Source: Rhizobiales bacterium 64-17 (lineage in GTDB: Bacteria; Pseudomonadota; Alphaproteobacteria; Rhizobiales; Xanthobacteraceae). Taken from it: 64,000 nucleotides of DNA. A program made the translations under genes and the position numbers. Of this stretch, positions 56,258-64,000 are shown piece by piece (position 1 is the first letter of the stretch; each line of letters starts with the position of its first letter). The stretch spans positions 26,379-90,378 of the forward strand of contig MKWA01000009.1 of assembly GCA_001899285.1 (NCBI GenBank), written 5' to 3'. The notes below the pieces were generated by a model that was not told where the DNA came from, made no database searches, and saw nothing but the letters and a program-made list of their open reading frames with translations.

Positions 56258-56767
56258 TCATCGCGCGATCATGCGCAATACTTGGTCGCGGCTGTCTGCA
56301 TCGACCATCGCCGACAGGAACCGGCAGGCCGACTCGCGCACCTGCGGGCCGGCATGGGCGAGCGCGCGGGCAATGCGCTCGGTCTGGAGATTGGCAAGCT
56401 TCAGCGCCAGGTCCTTGCCCTTGCCGGTGACATAAAGCAGCCGCTGGCGGCGGTCGATCTCGCCTTCCTTCTGGATCACATAGCCTTCGTCGACCAGTTG
56501 CTTGAGCACACGGCCGAGCGACTGCTTGGTGATCTTGAGAATATCCAGCAGGTCCGCGACCTTGATGCCCGGATTGCGGTGGACGAAATGCAGCACGCGG
56601 TGGTGCGCCCGGCCGAAGCCGAATTCCGCCAGCACCGCATCGGCATCACCGACGAAGTCACGATAGGCGAAAAACAGCAGTTCAATCAGATCCCAAGCCG
56701 GGCCCGGCGCCCCGGCAACAGCCGTGGAAACGGGTGAAGAAGCCCCTCGGATATTTACGTCAGCCAT
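56258..56767 (-). CDS. MarR-family transcriptional regulator
   Basis: 169 aa from ATG 56767. The winged helix is clear: FGFGRAHHRVLHFVHRNPGI, VADLLDILKITKQSLGRVLKQLVDEGY and the wing EGEIDRRQRLLYVTGKG. No Shine-Dalgarno precedes the ATG (TATGTCAATATG), so translation may be leaderless or from a weak site. It is divergent from ilvE across a 190-nt AT-rich gap and may control it. An earlier in-frame start would add about 55 residues, including CPFCGARF. Confidence 0.83.
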   Translation of the reverse strand: MADVNIRGASSPVSTAVAGAPGPAWDLIELLFFAYRDFVGDADAVLAEFGFGRAHHRVLHFVHRNPGIKVADLLDILKITKQSLGRVLKQLVDEGYVIQKEGEIDRRQRLLYVTGKGKDLALKLANLQTERIARALAHAGPQVRESACRFLSAMVDADSRDQVLRMIAR

Positions 56768-56957
56768 ATTGACATATTTTGGTTTGATTGTTACAAAAAC
56801 AGGGTCGCTGACGAAAGGATCGTACGCATTTCCGCGCCCGATCCGGATTTTGGCCCGGCCGTTTTTACCGGGTGTTACCGTAGAGGCAAAGCGTGCCCCG
56901 CAAAACGGGCAAGCCGTCGGCCGTATCGGCATTCGCCGCGTTGGAAGGGAGTTTGAA

Positions 56958-57851
56958 ATGGCAGCACAGTCCTATGACCGGCTCGAGGGCTCGATCTGGT
57001 ACGACGGAAAACTAGTTCCCTGGCAGGATGCCAACCTGCACGTGTTGAGCCACGGCCTGCATTACGGTTCCTGCGTGTTCGAGGGCGAGCGCGCCTATGG
57101 CGGCGAGATTTTCAAGTGCACCCAGCACTCGGAGCGGCTGAAGCGCTCCGCCAATATCCTCGACTTCGAAATCCCCTATTCGGTCGCCGAGATCGACGCT
57201 GCCAAGCGCCTCGTGATCGAAAAGAACAACAAGCAGGACGCCTATGTCCGCCCGGTCGCCTGGCGCGGTTCCGAGATGATGGGCGTGTCGGCGCAGAACA
57301 ACAAGATCCACCTCGCCATCGCCTGCTGGGACTGGCCAAGCTATTTCGATCCCGCCGAGCGGCTGAAAGGCATCCGCCTCGATCTCGCGGACTATCGTCG
57401 TCCCGATCCGAAGACTTCGCCTTGTCTCGCCAAGGCAGCGGGCCTGTACATGATCTGCACCATCTCCAAGCACAAGGCGGAGCGGAAGGGCTACGCTGAT
57501 GCGATGATGCTGGACTGGCAGGGCCGCGTCGCCGAATGCACCGGCGCCAACATCTTCTTCATCAAGGACGGCCAGATCCACACGCCAATCGCCGACTGCT
57601 TCCTCGACGGCATCACCCGGCAGACAGTGATCGACCTCGCCAAGCGTCGCGGCATCACCGTCAATGAGCGCCGCATGATGCCAGAAGAACTCAGCGGGAT
57701 GACCGAGTGCTTCATCACCGGCACCGCGGCGGAAGTTACAGCCGTGTCGGAGATCGCCGACTGGAAATTCACGCCGGGCAAGATCACGCAGCAGCTCGCC
57801 GAGGATTACACCGCGGAAGTGACGCCGAAGGGCAAGAAGGCGGCGGCCTGA
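56958..57851 (+). CDS. ilvE: Branched-chain amino acid aminotransferase
   Basis: 297 aa, class IV PLP fold. The Schiff-base Lys159 in PCLAKAAGLYM lies at the position of the E. coli K159. SHGLHYGSCVFEGERAY, EMMGVSAQNN and GTAAEVTAVSEI signatures are intact. It transaminates leucine, isoleucine and valine with 2-oxoglutarate. GAAGGGAG lies a few bases before the ATG. The divergent MarR gene is a likely regulator. Confidence 0.93.
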   Translation: MAAQSYDRLEGSIWYDGKLVPWQDANLHVLSHGLHYGSCVFEGERAYGGEIFKCTQHSERLKRSANILDFEIPYSVAEIDAAKRLVIEKNNKQDAYVRPVAWRGSEMMGVSAQNNKIHLAIACWDWPSYFDPAERLKGIRLDLADYRRPDPKTSPCLAKAAGLYMICTISKHKAERKGYADAMMLDWQGRVAECTGANIFFIKDGQIHTPIADCFLDGITRQTVIDLAKRRGITVNERRMMPEELSGMTECFITGTAAEVTAVSEIADWKFTPGKITQQLAEDYTAEVTPKGKKAAA

Positions 57852-57856
57852 TCCCG

Positions 57857-58639
57857 ATGCGCCGGCTTCTTGTCGCGCTGGCGCTGCTGCTCATTACAAA
57901 CTCCTACGCGAGGGCTTCCGATCAGGAGGCCCTCGATGCTTTGGTGGCGGCTTATCCGACGTTTCTCGCGCGCCACGACGGGCGTCTACTGCACTGGCGC
58001 GACGGCACGACGATGCCGGTGAGCGACGGGCGAAACGGAAAATCGTTCGACATGCTGCTGCGCGAGGCGTCGATCCTCGACCAGTTCCGCATCCCCTATC
58101 GTCGCGGCGCCACAGCCGCACCCGCGCACAACAACGATCCTGGCCGGTTCCGCAGCGCGGCGTTCTTTCGCAAGATGTACGGCGATTGCCGGCGCGGCGA
58201 GGTTCAGGCGCGGCTGACGGAGATCGTCTGGCTGCCGAAGTCGTGGGGCCATCGCGTCAAGGTCACATCGGTGAACGGCATCGCGCAGAAGCTCGCCGCT
58301 ATTTCCGCGGAGATCGAAGCCCTGCCGCCGGACATACGCCACGCGGCCTATCCGATCGCCGGCGTGTTCTCGTGCCGGCCGGTCGCCGACACCGGGCAAA
58401 TGAGCATGCACGCTTACGCGGCGGCGATCGACCTCAATCTCGCCGTGTCCGATTACTGGTTCTGGCAAAAGCCGAAAAATGGCAAGGCCGACGCGCCGAT
58501 CCCGTACCGCAATCGCATGCCGCACGCGATCATCGACATTTTCGAGAAGCACGGCTTCATCTGGGGCGGGCGCTGGTATCACTACGACACCATGCACTTT
58601 GAATACCGCCCGGAATTGCTCGGCGTCAGAAACCGCTAA
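57857..58639 (+). CDS. M15 family metallopeptidase, VanY/D-alanyl-D-alanine carboxypeptidase-like
   Basis: 260 aa, ATG 57857, 5 nt after ilvE. Signal peptide MRRLLVALALLLITNSYARA. Zinc-site residues His185 and Asp192 in SMHAYAAAIDLN and His247 with Asp244 in GGRWYHYDTMHFEY match the M15 pattern H-7-D and D-3-H. It is probably a periplasmic carboxypeptidase trimming peptidoglycan stems. Co-transcription with ilvE looks likely from the spacing but has no clear logic. Confidence 0.82.
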   Translation: MRRLLVALALLLITNSYARASDQEALDALVAAYPTFLARHDGRLLHWRDGTTMPVSDGRNGKSFDMLLREASILDQFRIPYRRGATAAPAHNNDPGRFRSAAFFRKMYGDCRRGEVQARLTEIVWLPKSWGHRVKVTSVNGIAQKLAAISAEIEALPPDIRHAAYPIAGVFSCRPVADTGQMSMHAYAAAIDLNLAVSDYWFWQKPKNGKADAPIPYRNRMPHAIIDIFEKHGFIWGGRWYHYDTMHFEYRPELLGVRNR

Positions 58640-58647
58640 TTTATTGT

Positions 58648-58694
58648 CGCGTTTTCTTCACGCGAACCGGTGCCCACTTCGCTCGAAAACGCTT
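58648..58694. repeat. GCGTTTTC...GAAAACGC palindromic repeat (family B)
   Basis: GCGTTTTC (58649-58656) and GAAAACGC (58685-58692) are the outer arms, with TTCACGCGAACCGG and CCACTTCGCTC between. This sequence type is abundant between genes in Rhizobiales. It overlaps the first base of the moaE stop codon region. A degenerate copy is at 11451. Confidence 0.65.
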
Positions 58695-59185
58695 TAGGAC
58701 CGCTCGCGTTCCTCATACGGATAGCGCCAACGCTCCGCCGCCGCGTCGTCGATCTGCTTGGCATCGACCCAATCGGTGCCCGTTGAACTTTCGACCTGTT
58801 TCCAGAACGGCGCGCGGGTCTTGAGGAAATCCATCAGGAATTCCGCCGCCTCGAACGCCGCTTGCCGGTGCGACGACGCCGTCGCCACCATCATGATCTG
58901 TTCGCCGGGCACGATCCGGCCGTAACGATGGATGACGGTGAGCCCGAGCAGCGGCCAGCGCGTTGCCGCCTCCTGTGCGTGGCGGACGATCTCCTCCTCC
59001 ACCATGCCGGGATAATGTTCGAGCGTCAGCGCGGTGATTGCCTGACCATTCTCGTCGCCGCGGCAGATGCCGGTGAAGGTTGCGACCGCGCCGACATCGG
59101 TGCGGCCGGCGCTCAGCTTGTCTGCTTCGGCACCGAGATCGAACCGTTCCATCTGAACCCGGACTGTCGGAACCAACGCAGCCAT
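58694..59185 (-). CDS. moaE: Molybdopterin synthase catalytic subunit MoaE
   Basis: 163 aa. Key features are VGAVATFTGICRGDENG, LTLEHYPGMVEEEI and the catalytic-site segments VIHRYGRIVPGEQ and HRQAAFEAAEFLMDFLKTRAPFWKQV (conserved Lys and Arg). It combines with MoaD to put two sulfurs onto precursor Z in molybdopterin synthesis. It lies directly after moaD, 1 nt apart. Confidence 0.93.
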   Translation of the reverse strand: MAALVPTVRVQMERFDLGAEADKLSAGRTDVGAVATFTGICRGDENGQAITALTLEHYPGMVEEEIVRHAQEAATRWPLLGLTVIHRYGRIVPGEQIMMVATASSHRQAAFEAAEFLMDFLKTRAPFWKQVESSTGTDWVDAKQIDDAAAERWRYPYEERERS

Positions 59186-59186
59186 A

Positions 59187-59444
59187 TCAGCCGCCCGTCA
59201 TCGGCGGAAAGAACGCGATCTCGCGCGCGCCCGTCACGGCCGTCGCCGGGGTGACATGGGCACGGTCGATCGCCGCGCGGATCACAGCCGGATTCTCGAA
59301 CGCATAGGCGTATTCCTCGCCGCGCTGTGCCAGCCAGCCGACGAGCTGGCCGACCGTGGCGATCTCGGCCGGCAGATCGACGGTTTCCTCAGGGATGCCG
59401 ATGCGTTCGCGCACCCAGGCAAAATAGCGAAGCGTGACGCTCAT
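59187..59444 (-). CDS. moaD: Molybdopterin converting factor small subunit MoaD
   Basis: 85 aa, ATG 59444 overlapping the pgsA stop by ATGA. It has the ubiquitin-like fold and ends in the essential Gly-Gly (FFPPMTGG), which becomes the thiocarboxylate sulfur donor for MoaE. SVTLRYFAWVRERIGIPEET is the N-terminal strand. Confidence 0.93.
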   Translation of the reverse strand: MSVTLRYFAWVRERIGIPEETVDLPAEIATVGQLVGWLAQRGEEYAYAFENPAVIRAAIDRAHVTPATAVTGAREIAFFPPMTGG

Positions 59445-60085
59445 TCGTCCACCAGGTGATGGAGCCCCGCTCTCATATAGTCCCAGCCGGTGTAAAGCGT
59501 CAGGACCGCGGACAGCCACAACAGGATAATCCCGATCAAGGTCACGACGCCGGTTCCATCCGGCGCGCTCGCCTTCAGCCCGAGACTGGCGAAGCCGCGA
59601 TCGCCCGCCTCCCCGGCGATCAGAAACCCGATGGCGACCAGTTGCAGCGTCGTTTTCCATTTGGCGAGCTGCGTCACCTGCAGGCGGACGCGCAGTTCCG
59701 CGAGATATTCCCGCATCCCGGACACGAGGATTTCGCGGCACAGAATAATCACGGCGGCCAGCAGCGACGGCCCCTTGATGGTCTCGTCCACGGCCAGCAT
59801 TAGCAGGCACGAGGCGACCAGGAGCTTGTCGGCGATCGGGTCGAGCATCCGCCCGAGCGAAGACTGCTGCGACCACATTCGCGCGACGTAACCGTCAAAG
59901 AAATCGGTGATGCCGGCGACGATGAAGACGGCCAGCGCGACCCAGCGCAGCCACAGCGGCCCCTCCAGCACACTCTGGCCGTACATGATGCCGACCACGA
60001 CCGGCACGGCGGCGATGCGGCCATACGTCAGCAGATTCGCCAATCCGAGCGGGCGCGCAGGCATGGTGGTCGTGTCAGCCTTCAT
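59441..60085 (-). CDS. pgsA: CDP-diacylglycerol-glycerol-3-phosphate 3-phosphatidyltransferase
   Basis: 214 aa from ATG 60085, six membrane segments. The CDP-alcohol phosphotransferase motif is intact: DGYVARMWSQQSSLGRMLDPIAD (DG-x2-AR-x8-G-x3-D-x3-D). The enzyme makes phosphatidylglycerol phosphate, the first step to phosphatidylglycerol, which Lgt uses. It lies upstream of moaD-moaE and downstream of the uvrC region. The start at 60085 has no clear Shine-Dalgarno; 60064 is an alternative. Confidence 0.9.
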   Translation of the reverse strand: MKADTTTMPARPLGLANLLTYGRIAAVPVVVGIMYGQSVLEGPLWLRWVALAVFIVAGITDFFDGYVARMWSQQSSLGRMLDPIADKLLVASCLLMLAVDETIKGPSLLAAVIILCREILVSGMREYLAELRVRLQVTQLAKWKTTLQLVAIGFLIAGEAGDRGFASLGLKASAPDGTGVVTLIGIILLWLSAVLTLYTGWDYMRAGLHHLVDE

Positions 60086-60220
60086 GAGCCGAAGGAACAC
60101 CCCCGGCCCGCCATCGTCAACCGTCCAGCGCGGCTGTTCCCCCACCCAACAGTCACGATGTTGTCGCAGGTCATTGATAGCGCCTTCCACCTGATCAGCC
60201 ATGTCTATTTGATCGGCGGC

Positions 60221-61111
60221 TCATTTGATCGGAGGCTTGGGCAGTTTGCTGACGCCCGGCTCCATCACGAAGGTCTGGTCAAACGCGTACCACTCGCCAC
60301 TGACATCGGCCGCCGGTGCACCGCCGTCGTGCCGGACATAGTCGCCCACCAGCGCGCGGGTGACGCCAAACTGCACGTCCGTGTCGAGATAGGGAGCACC
60401 CTTCACATAGACCTGCGAGATCAGCGTCTTGAAGCCGTCCTTGAAGATCAGGAAATGCAGATGCGCGGGCCGCATATTATGCCGCCCGGCGGCGCGGAGC
60501 AGTTCGCCTACCGGCCCGTCCACCGGGATCGGATAGCCGGCCGGCCGGACGCTGCGGAAGCCGAACCGGCCCTCGGCATCAGTCATGAACTTGCCGCGCA
60601 GGTTCATGTCGGCTTGTGTCTCGTCCTGCTGCTCGTAAAGCCCTTCCGGCGAGGAATGCCAGACATCCACTTCGGCACCCGCGATCGGCCGGCCCTGCTG
60701 GTCACGCACGACACAGTTGACGAACAGCGGCGCGCCGGGCGTCGGCGAACGGATGATCGAGCCGCCGTTCTCAGTACGCGGCGAATTCATCCGCCAGAAC
60801 GGGCCGAGCAGATTGGCGGTGGTTTCGGTCTGGCCGCGATTGCCGTTGTTGAGGAGGCAGATCAGCGTCGAGAAGCCGAGCGAGCCGGACATCAGCACCG
60901 CTTCGTTGTGGGTATCGTTAGTGAGTTGGCCAAGCTTCACCAGATAGCCGACCGCCTGCTGGAATTCCTCTTCGGTGAGATGCACGTCGCGGGCGAAGGC
61001 ATGGAGGTGGGAGATCAGCGACAGCATGATCTCGCGCAGGCGCGGATCGGCGATGTTCTGGTACGCGTCGAGCACCGCCGCGGTGACGTGCTCCTGCCGT
61101 TCGATGATCAT
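60221..61111 (-). CDS. Intradiol ring-cleavage dioxygenase (catechol/hydroxyquinol 1,2-dioxygenase type)
   Basis: 296 aa. The Fe(III) ligands are recognisable as Tyr159 (EGLYEQQD), Tyr193 (PAGYPIPVDGPVG), His217 and His219 (RPAHLHF), the standard intradiol spacing. The N-terminal helical dimerisation domain (RLREIMLSLISHLHAF) is typical of hydroxyquinol or catechol dioxygenases. It opens an aromatic ring next to the -OH groups. It stands between pgsA and uvrC with no other aromatic catabolic gene nearby, an isolated placement. Confidence 0.88.
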   Translation of the reverse strand: MIIERQEHVTAAVLDAYQNIADPRLREIMLSLISHLHAFARDVHLTEEEFQQAVGYLVKLGQLTNDTHNEAVLMSGSLGFSTLICLLNNGNRGQTETTANLLGPFWRMNSPRTENGGSIIRSPTPGAPLFVNCVVRDQQGRPIAGAEVDVWHSSPEGLYEQQDETQADMNLRGKFMTDAEGRFGFRSVRPAGYPIPVDGPVGELLRAAGRHNMRPAHLHFLIFKDGFKTLISQVYVKGAPYLDTDVQFGVTRALVGDYVRHDGGAPAADVSGEWYAFDQTFVMEPGVSKLPKPPIK

Positions 61112-61131
61112 CTTGTGCGCCCCTGCCCCAT

Positions 61132-63204
61132 CTATTTCGCCTGGTCGTGGAAGAAATCATAGATCTTGCGGGCCGTCTCGGCATTGATCCCCGGCACGGC
61201 CGCGAGATCGGCCGCCGAAGCGCGCTCGATTGCTTTCAACGTGCCGAAGTGATGCAGCAGCGCCCGTTTGCGGGTCGGGCCGATGCCGGGGATTTCCTGC
61301 AAACCCGCCTCGCGGATGCCCTTCTTGCGCCTTGCCCGGTGCGAACCGATGGCAAAGCGATGCGCCTCGTCGCGCAGCCGCTCGATGAAATACAGGAGCG
61401 GATCACGCGGCGGCAGCTTGAATGGCGCGCGGCCCGGCACGAAGAATGTCTCGCGGCCCGCGTCGCGGTCCAGCCCCTTGGCAACGCCGACCATCGGCAC
61501 GTCAGCGATGCCGAGTTCGGCCAGCGTCTCGCGCGCCGCCGTCAATTGGCCCTGCCCGCCGTCGATCAAGACGAGATCAGGCCACGGGGATTCGCTGACG
61601 ACCTCCGGATCCTGATCGCCGGCAAACGCAGTCGCAACAGCCTCGCCGGTGTCGATGCGCGGCGCTTCGTCAAGCAGCCGCTTGAAGCGGCGCTGTAGCA
61701 CTTCGCGCATCATGCCGAAGTCGTCGCCCGGCGTGAGATCGGCCGAGCGAATATTGAACTTGCGATACTGGTTCTTGCGGAAGCCTTCCGGCCCGGCGAC
61801 GATCATACCGCCGACCGCGTTGCTGCCCTGGATATGGCTGTTGTCGTAGACTTCGATCCGCTGCGGCATGCGCGAAAGACCGAAGGTTTCCGCGAGCGCC
61901 TTCAAGAGACGCTGTTGCGACGAGGTGTCCGCCAGCTTGCGCGCGAGCGCTTCGCGCGCATTGGCGAGCGCGTGATCGACCAGTTCCTTCTTCTCGCCAC
62001 GCTGCGGAACGGAAATGTCGATGCGCCGGCTGGCGCGCGTCGATAACGCCTCGGCGAGCAAGGCTCGCTCCTCGACGTCGTGCGACAACAGGATCGCCGA
62101 GGGCGACGGCTTGTCGTCATAGAACTGCGCGATGAAAGCGCCGAGCACCTCGCCGGGGCCGAGCGCGCGATCCGCCTTCGGGAAATAGGCGCGGTTGCCC
62201 CAGTTCTGGCCGGTGCGGAAGAAGAACACCTCGATGCAGTTGAAGCCACCATCCTGATGAATGGCGAACACGTCGGCCTCCTCGACGCCGCGCGGATTGA
62301 TGCCCTGGGTCGATTGCACCGCCGACAACGCCGCCAGACGGTCGCGATAGATCGCCGCTCGCTCGAAATCCATCGCCTCGGCAGCCTGTTCCATATCGGC
62401 GGCCAATTCCTCCTTGATGGCGCGGCTGCGGCCCGACAGGAAGGCGGTCGCCTCGCGCACAAGCTCGGAATAAGCAGAGAACTCGATCTCGTTGGTGCAC
62501 GGCGCCGAGCAACGCTTGATCTGGTGCAACAGGCAAGGCCGCGTCCGGCTTTCAAAGAAACTGTCCGAGCACGAGCGCAGCAGGAACGCACGTTGCAGGG
62601 CGGTGATCGTGCGGTTCACCGCCCAGACCGATGCGAACGGGCCAAAATAATGACCCTTGCGGTTGCGCGCGCCGCGATGCTTGAGGATCTGCGGCGCCCA
62701 ATGATCCGAGGTGATCACGATATAGGGAAACGACTTGTCGTCGCGCAGCAGGACGTTGAAGCGCGGCCGCAGCCGCTTGATCAGATTGGCCTCGAGCAGC
62801 AGCGCCTCGGTCTCGGTCCGGGTCGAGACGAATTCCATCGCCGCCGTCGCCGCCACCATCCGCTCGATCCGGGTGTCAAGACCGGTCGGCCGCGCATAGG
62901 ACAAGACGCGCTTGCGGATGCTCTTGGCCTTGCCGACGTAAAGAACATCGCCCTTGGCGTCGATCATGCGATAGACGCCCGGCGCGGTCGGCGCGAGCTT
63001 ACCGTAGCGCAGGATCGCCGCACGGCCGGCGGCCAGCGGATTGTTGTCGAGGTCGATGCCGGAATCGACCACCGCCGCGACGCCGGTTTCGGCCGCTGCA
63101 TCCTCCAGTTCGGGCAGCGAGGACTCCTCGTCCTCCTCGACGAATTCCGCCTCCGGCGGTAAATCGCCGGCATCTTTCTTGTTGCTGTTCTTGGGGTCGC
63201 TCAT
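61132..63204 (-). CDS. uvrC: UvrABC nucleotide excision repair endonuclease UvrC
   Basis: 690 aa from ATG 63204 (a TTG at 63213 is possible). An acidic N-terminal extension ([20 protein letters not shown]) precedes the GIY-YIG nuclease domain ([20 protein letters not shown]), the UVR motif, the RNase H-like domain ([24 protein letters not shown]) and a tandem helix-hairpin-helix ([26 protein letters not shown]). It makes both incisions around damage bound by UvrB. The gene is the third of the excision system; uvrA is outside the window. Confidence 0.93.
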   Translation of the reverse strand: MSDPKNSNKKDAGDLPPEAEFVEEDEESSLPELEDAAAETGVAAVVDSGIDLDNNPLAAGRAAILRYGKLAPTAPGVYRMIDAKGDVLYVGKAKSIRKRVLSYARPTGLDTRIERMVAATAAMEFVSTRTETEALLLEANLIKRLRPRFNVLLRDDKSFPYIVITSDHWAPQILKHRGARNRKGHYFGPFASVWAVNRTITALQRAFLLRSCSDSFFESRTRPCLLHQIKRCSAPCTNEIEFSAYSELVREATAFLSGRSRAIKEELAADMEQAAEAMDFERAAIYRDRLAALSAVQSTQGINPRGVEEADVFAIHQDGGFNCIEVFFFRTGQNWGNRAYFPKADRALGPGEVLGAFIAQFYDDKPSPSAILLSHDVEERALLAEALSTRASRRIDISVPQRGEKKELVDHALANAREALARKLADTSSQQRLLKALAETFGLSRMPQRIEVYDNSHIQGSNAVGGMIVAGPEGFRKNQYRKFNIRSADLTPGDDFGMMREVLQRRFKRLLDEAPRIDTGEAVATAFAGDQDPEVVSESPWPDLVLIDGGQGQLTAARETLAELGIADVPMVGVAKGLDRDAGRETFFVPGRAPFKLPPRDPLLYFIERLRDEAHRFAIGSHRARRKKGIREAGLQEIPGIGPTRKRALLHHFGTLKAIERASAADLAAVPGINAETARKIYDFFHDQAK

Positions 63205-63237
63205 CGCCGTCAAGGTAATGCGTCGCTGCCGGCTTCG

Positions 63238-63999
63238 CTATTCGGCAATGTCGGAATCCGGCGTACGCCAGGCGAGATGCTGGCCGCCATCGACGGTGAC
63301 GGTCTGCCCGGTGATGCTGCGCGCCCGGACGAGGAACAGCACCGCTTCGGCAATTTCCTCCGGTGTCGGACCGTGACCGAGCGGCAATGAGGCTGCCTGC
63401 CGGGCAAACTCCGCCTCGCTCTGGCGCGGCGATGGCAAGACCGGTCCCGGCGCCACCGCATTGACACGGATGCGGGGCGCCAGCGCCTGTGCCAGCATCC
63501 CAGTCGCTGTGTGGAGCGCCGACTTGCTCAAGGCGTAGGAGACGAAACGCGGCGTCGGCTTGAACACGCGCTGGTCCAGAAGATTGATAATACAGCCCTC
63601 GCCCGTCGCCTGATGCGCGAACGCCTCCGCCAGAAACAGCGGCGCACGCAAATTGATCGCCATCGCACGGTCGAACCGCGCCGGATCGAGCGCGCCAATT
63701 TCGTCGCTCTCGAATTCGCTGGCGTTGTTGACCAGCAGCGTCAGCGGGCCGAACGGCTTCGCCGCGGCCGCGATCAGCGCACCGACATCGTCCATGCGCG
63801 CGAGATCAGCGACGCAGACCGCCGCCTGTCCGCGCGCGGCGGCAATCTCTCCACGCAACGCCTCCGCGCTGTCGCGCGAGCGATTGACATGAATGACGAC
63901 GCGATAGCCTGCACGCGCGAGACACCGGGCAATGGCGGCGCCGATCCGCCGCGCTCCGCCGGTCACGAGCGCAACTTCGGTGACGGGCGACGACGGCAT
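63238..63999 (-). CDS. SDR-family oxidoreductase, pteridine reductase-like
   Basis: 253 aa. The cofactor motif is TGGARRIG (13-20) rather than the usual TGxxxGxG. The active site has Asp142, Tyr155 and Lys159 (LLDQRVFKPTPRFVSYALSK). This D-13-Y-4-K pattern and the TGxxxRxG motif are those of PTR1/FolM pteridine reductases, not the Ser-Tyr-Lys of classical SDRs. It probably reduces dihydropterins or dihydromonapterin. It lies upstream of uvrC, 33 nt apart, in the same direction. Confidence 0.83.
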   Translation of the reverse strand: MPSSPVTEVALVTGGARRIGAAIARCLARAGYRVVIHVNRSRDSAEALRGEIAAARGQAAVCVADLARMDDVGALIAAAAKPFGPLTLLVNNASEFESDEIGALDPARFDRAMAINLRAPLFLAEAFAHQATGEGCIINLLDQRVFKPTPRFVSYALSKSALHTATGMLAQALAPRIRVNAVAPGPVLPSPRQSEAEFARQAASLPLGHGPTPEEIAEAVLFLVRARSITGQTVTVDGGQHLAWRTPDSDIAE

Positions 64000-64000
64000 C

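Overview
The window is a GC-rich bacterial chromosome segment packed with short-spaced, often ATGA-overlapping genes. Several features point to the Hyphomicrobiales (Rhizobiales) of the Alphaproteobacteria, probably near Bradyrhizobiaceae/Xanthobacteraceae. These are the rplY-pth-ychF and uvrC-pgsA-moaD-moaE gene orders, long UvrB extensions, EnvZ/OmpR-like and MarR/ilvE genes, CtrA-, CcrM- and EcfG-type signals, and three families of small palindromic intergenic repeats. The genus cannot be fixed from sequence alone. No tRNA, rRNA, CRISPR, phage or insertion-sequence gene was recognised.

Layout. 0-5.5 kb: branched-chain-amino-acid-type ABC transporter genes (end of livM, livG, livF) facing a convergent LivK-like binding protein, with VOC, DUF1330, cyclase-family and CreA genes. 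5.6-9.1 kb: an EF-G-like GTPase with altered G motifs and an aspartate aminotransferase. 9.3-13.2 kb: a GT87 membrane protein, a GST, a small membrane protein behind a perfect CtrA box, and a PQQ-type sugar dehydrogenase. 13.4-17 kb: a siderophore-uptake cassette (TonB-dependent receptor, PepSY membrane protein with an apparent CTG start, coupled 66-aa membrane protein). 17-30.7 kb: accessory genes including a DUF1501/DUF1800 Tat-type pair, a second GT87 protein, an ABC exporter, a YeeE/YedE transporter, DUF4394, two periplasmic binding proteins and an ICMT-like methyltransferase. 30.8-34.4 kb: uvrB coupled to a membrane-anchored thermonuclease.

34.6-41.8 kb is the most distinctive part. An ArsR-SRPBCC-DUF1801 operon has an array of CCATAAC/GTTATGG half-sites over its promoter. 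It is followed by a string of small secreted, lipoprotein or membrane genes. Three of these (139-aa secreted, 51-aa membrane, DUF1236) each lie about 30 nt downstream of a GGAAC-N16/17-CGTT element, the signature of EcfG, the alphaproteobacterial general-stress sigma factor. This looks like a local envelope-stress gene cluster.

41.8-47.6 kb: an unusual operon (secreted protein, two MaoC-fold proteins, MFS transporter), then ychF, pth, rplY and ubiK. 47.8-54.1 kb: lgt-midA-pgeF overlapping by ATGA, prs, a 364-nt gap with eight GANTC (CcrM) sites, then a YbjN-fold gene, proC and a TetR regulator. 54.1-64 kb: a two-component system, MarR divergent from ilvE, an M15 peptidase, moaE-moaD-pgsA, an intradiol dioxygenase, uvrC and a pteridine-reductase-like SDR.

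All calls come from reading the sequence by eye. Start codons were chosen from visible Shine-Dalgarno sequences, overlaps and signal peptides. Family names are from remembered motifs, not database searches.
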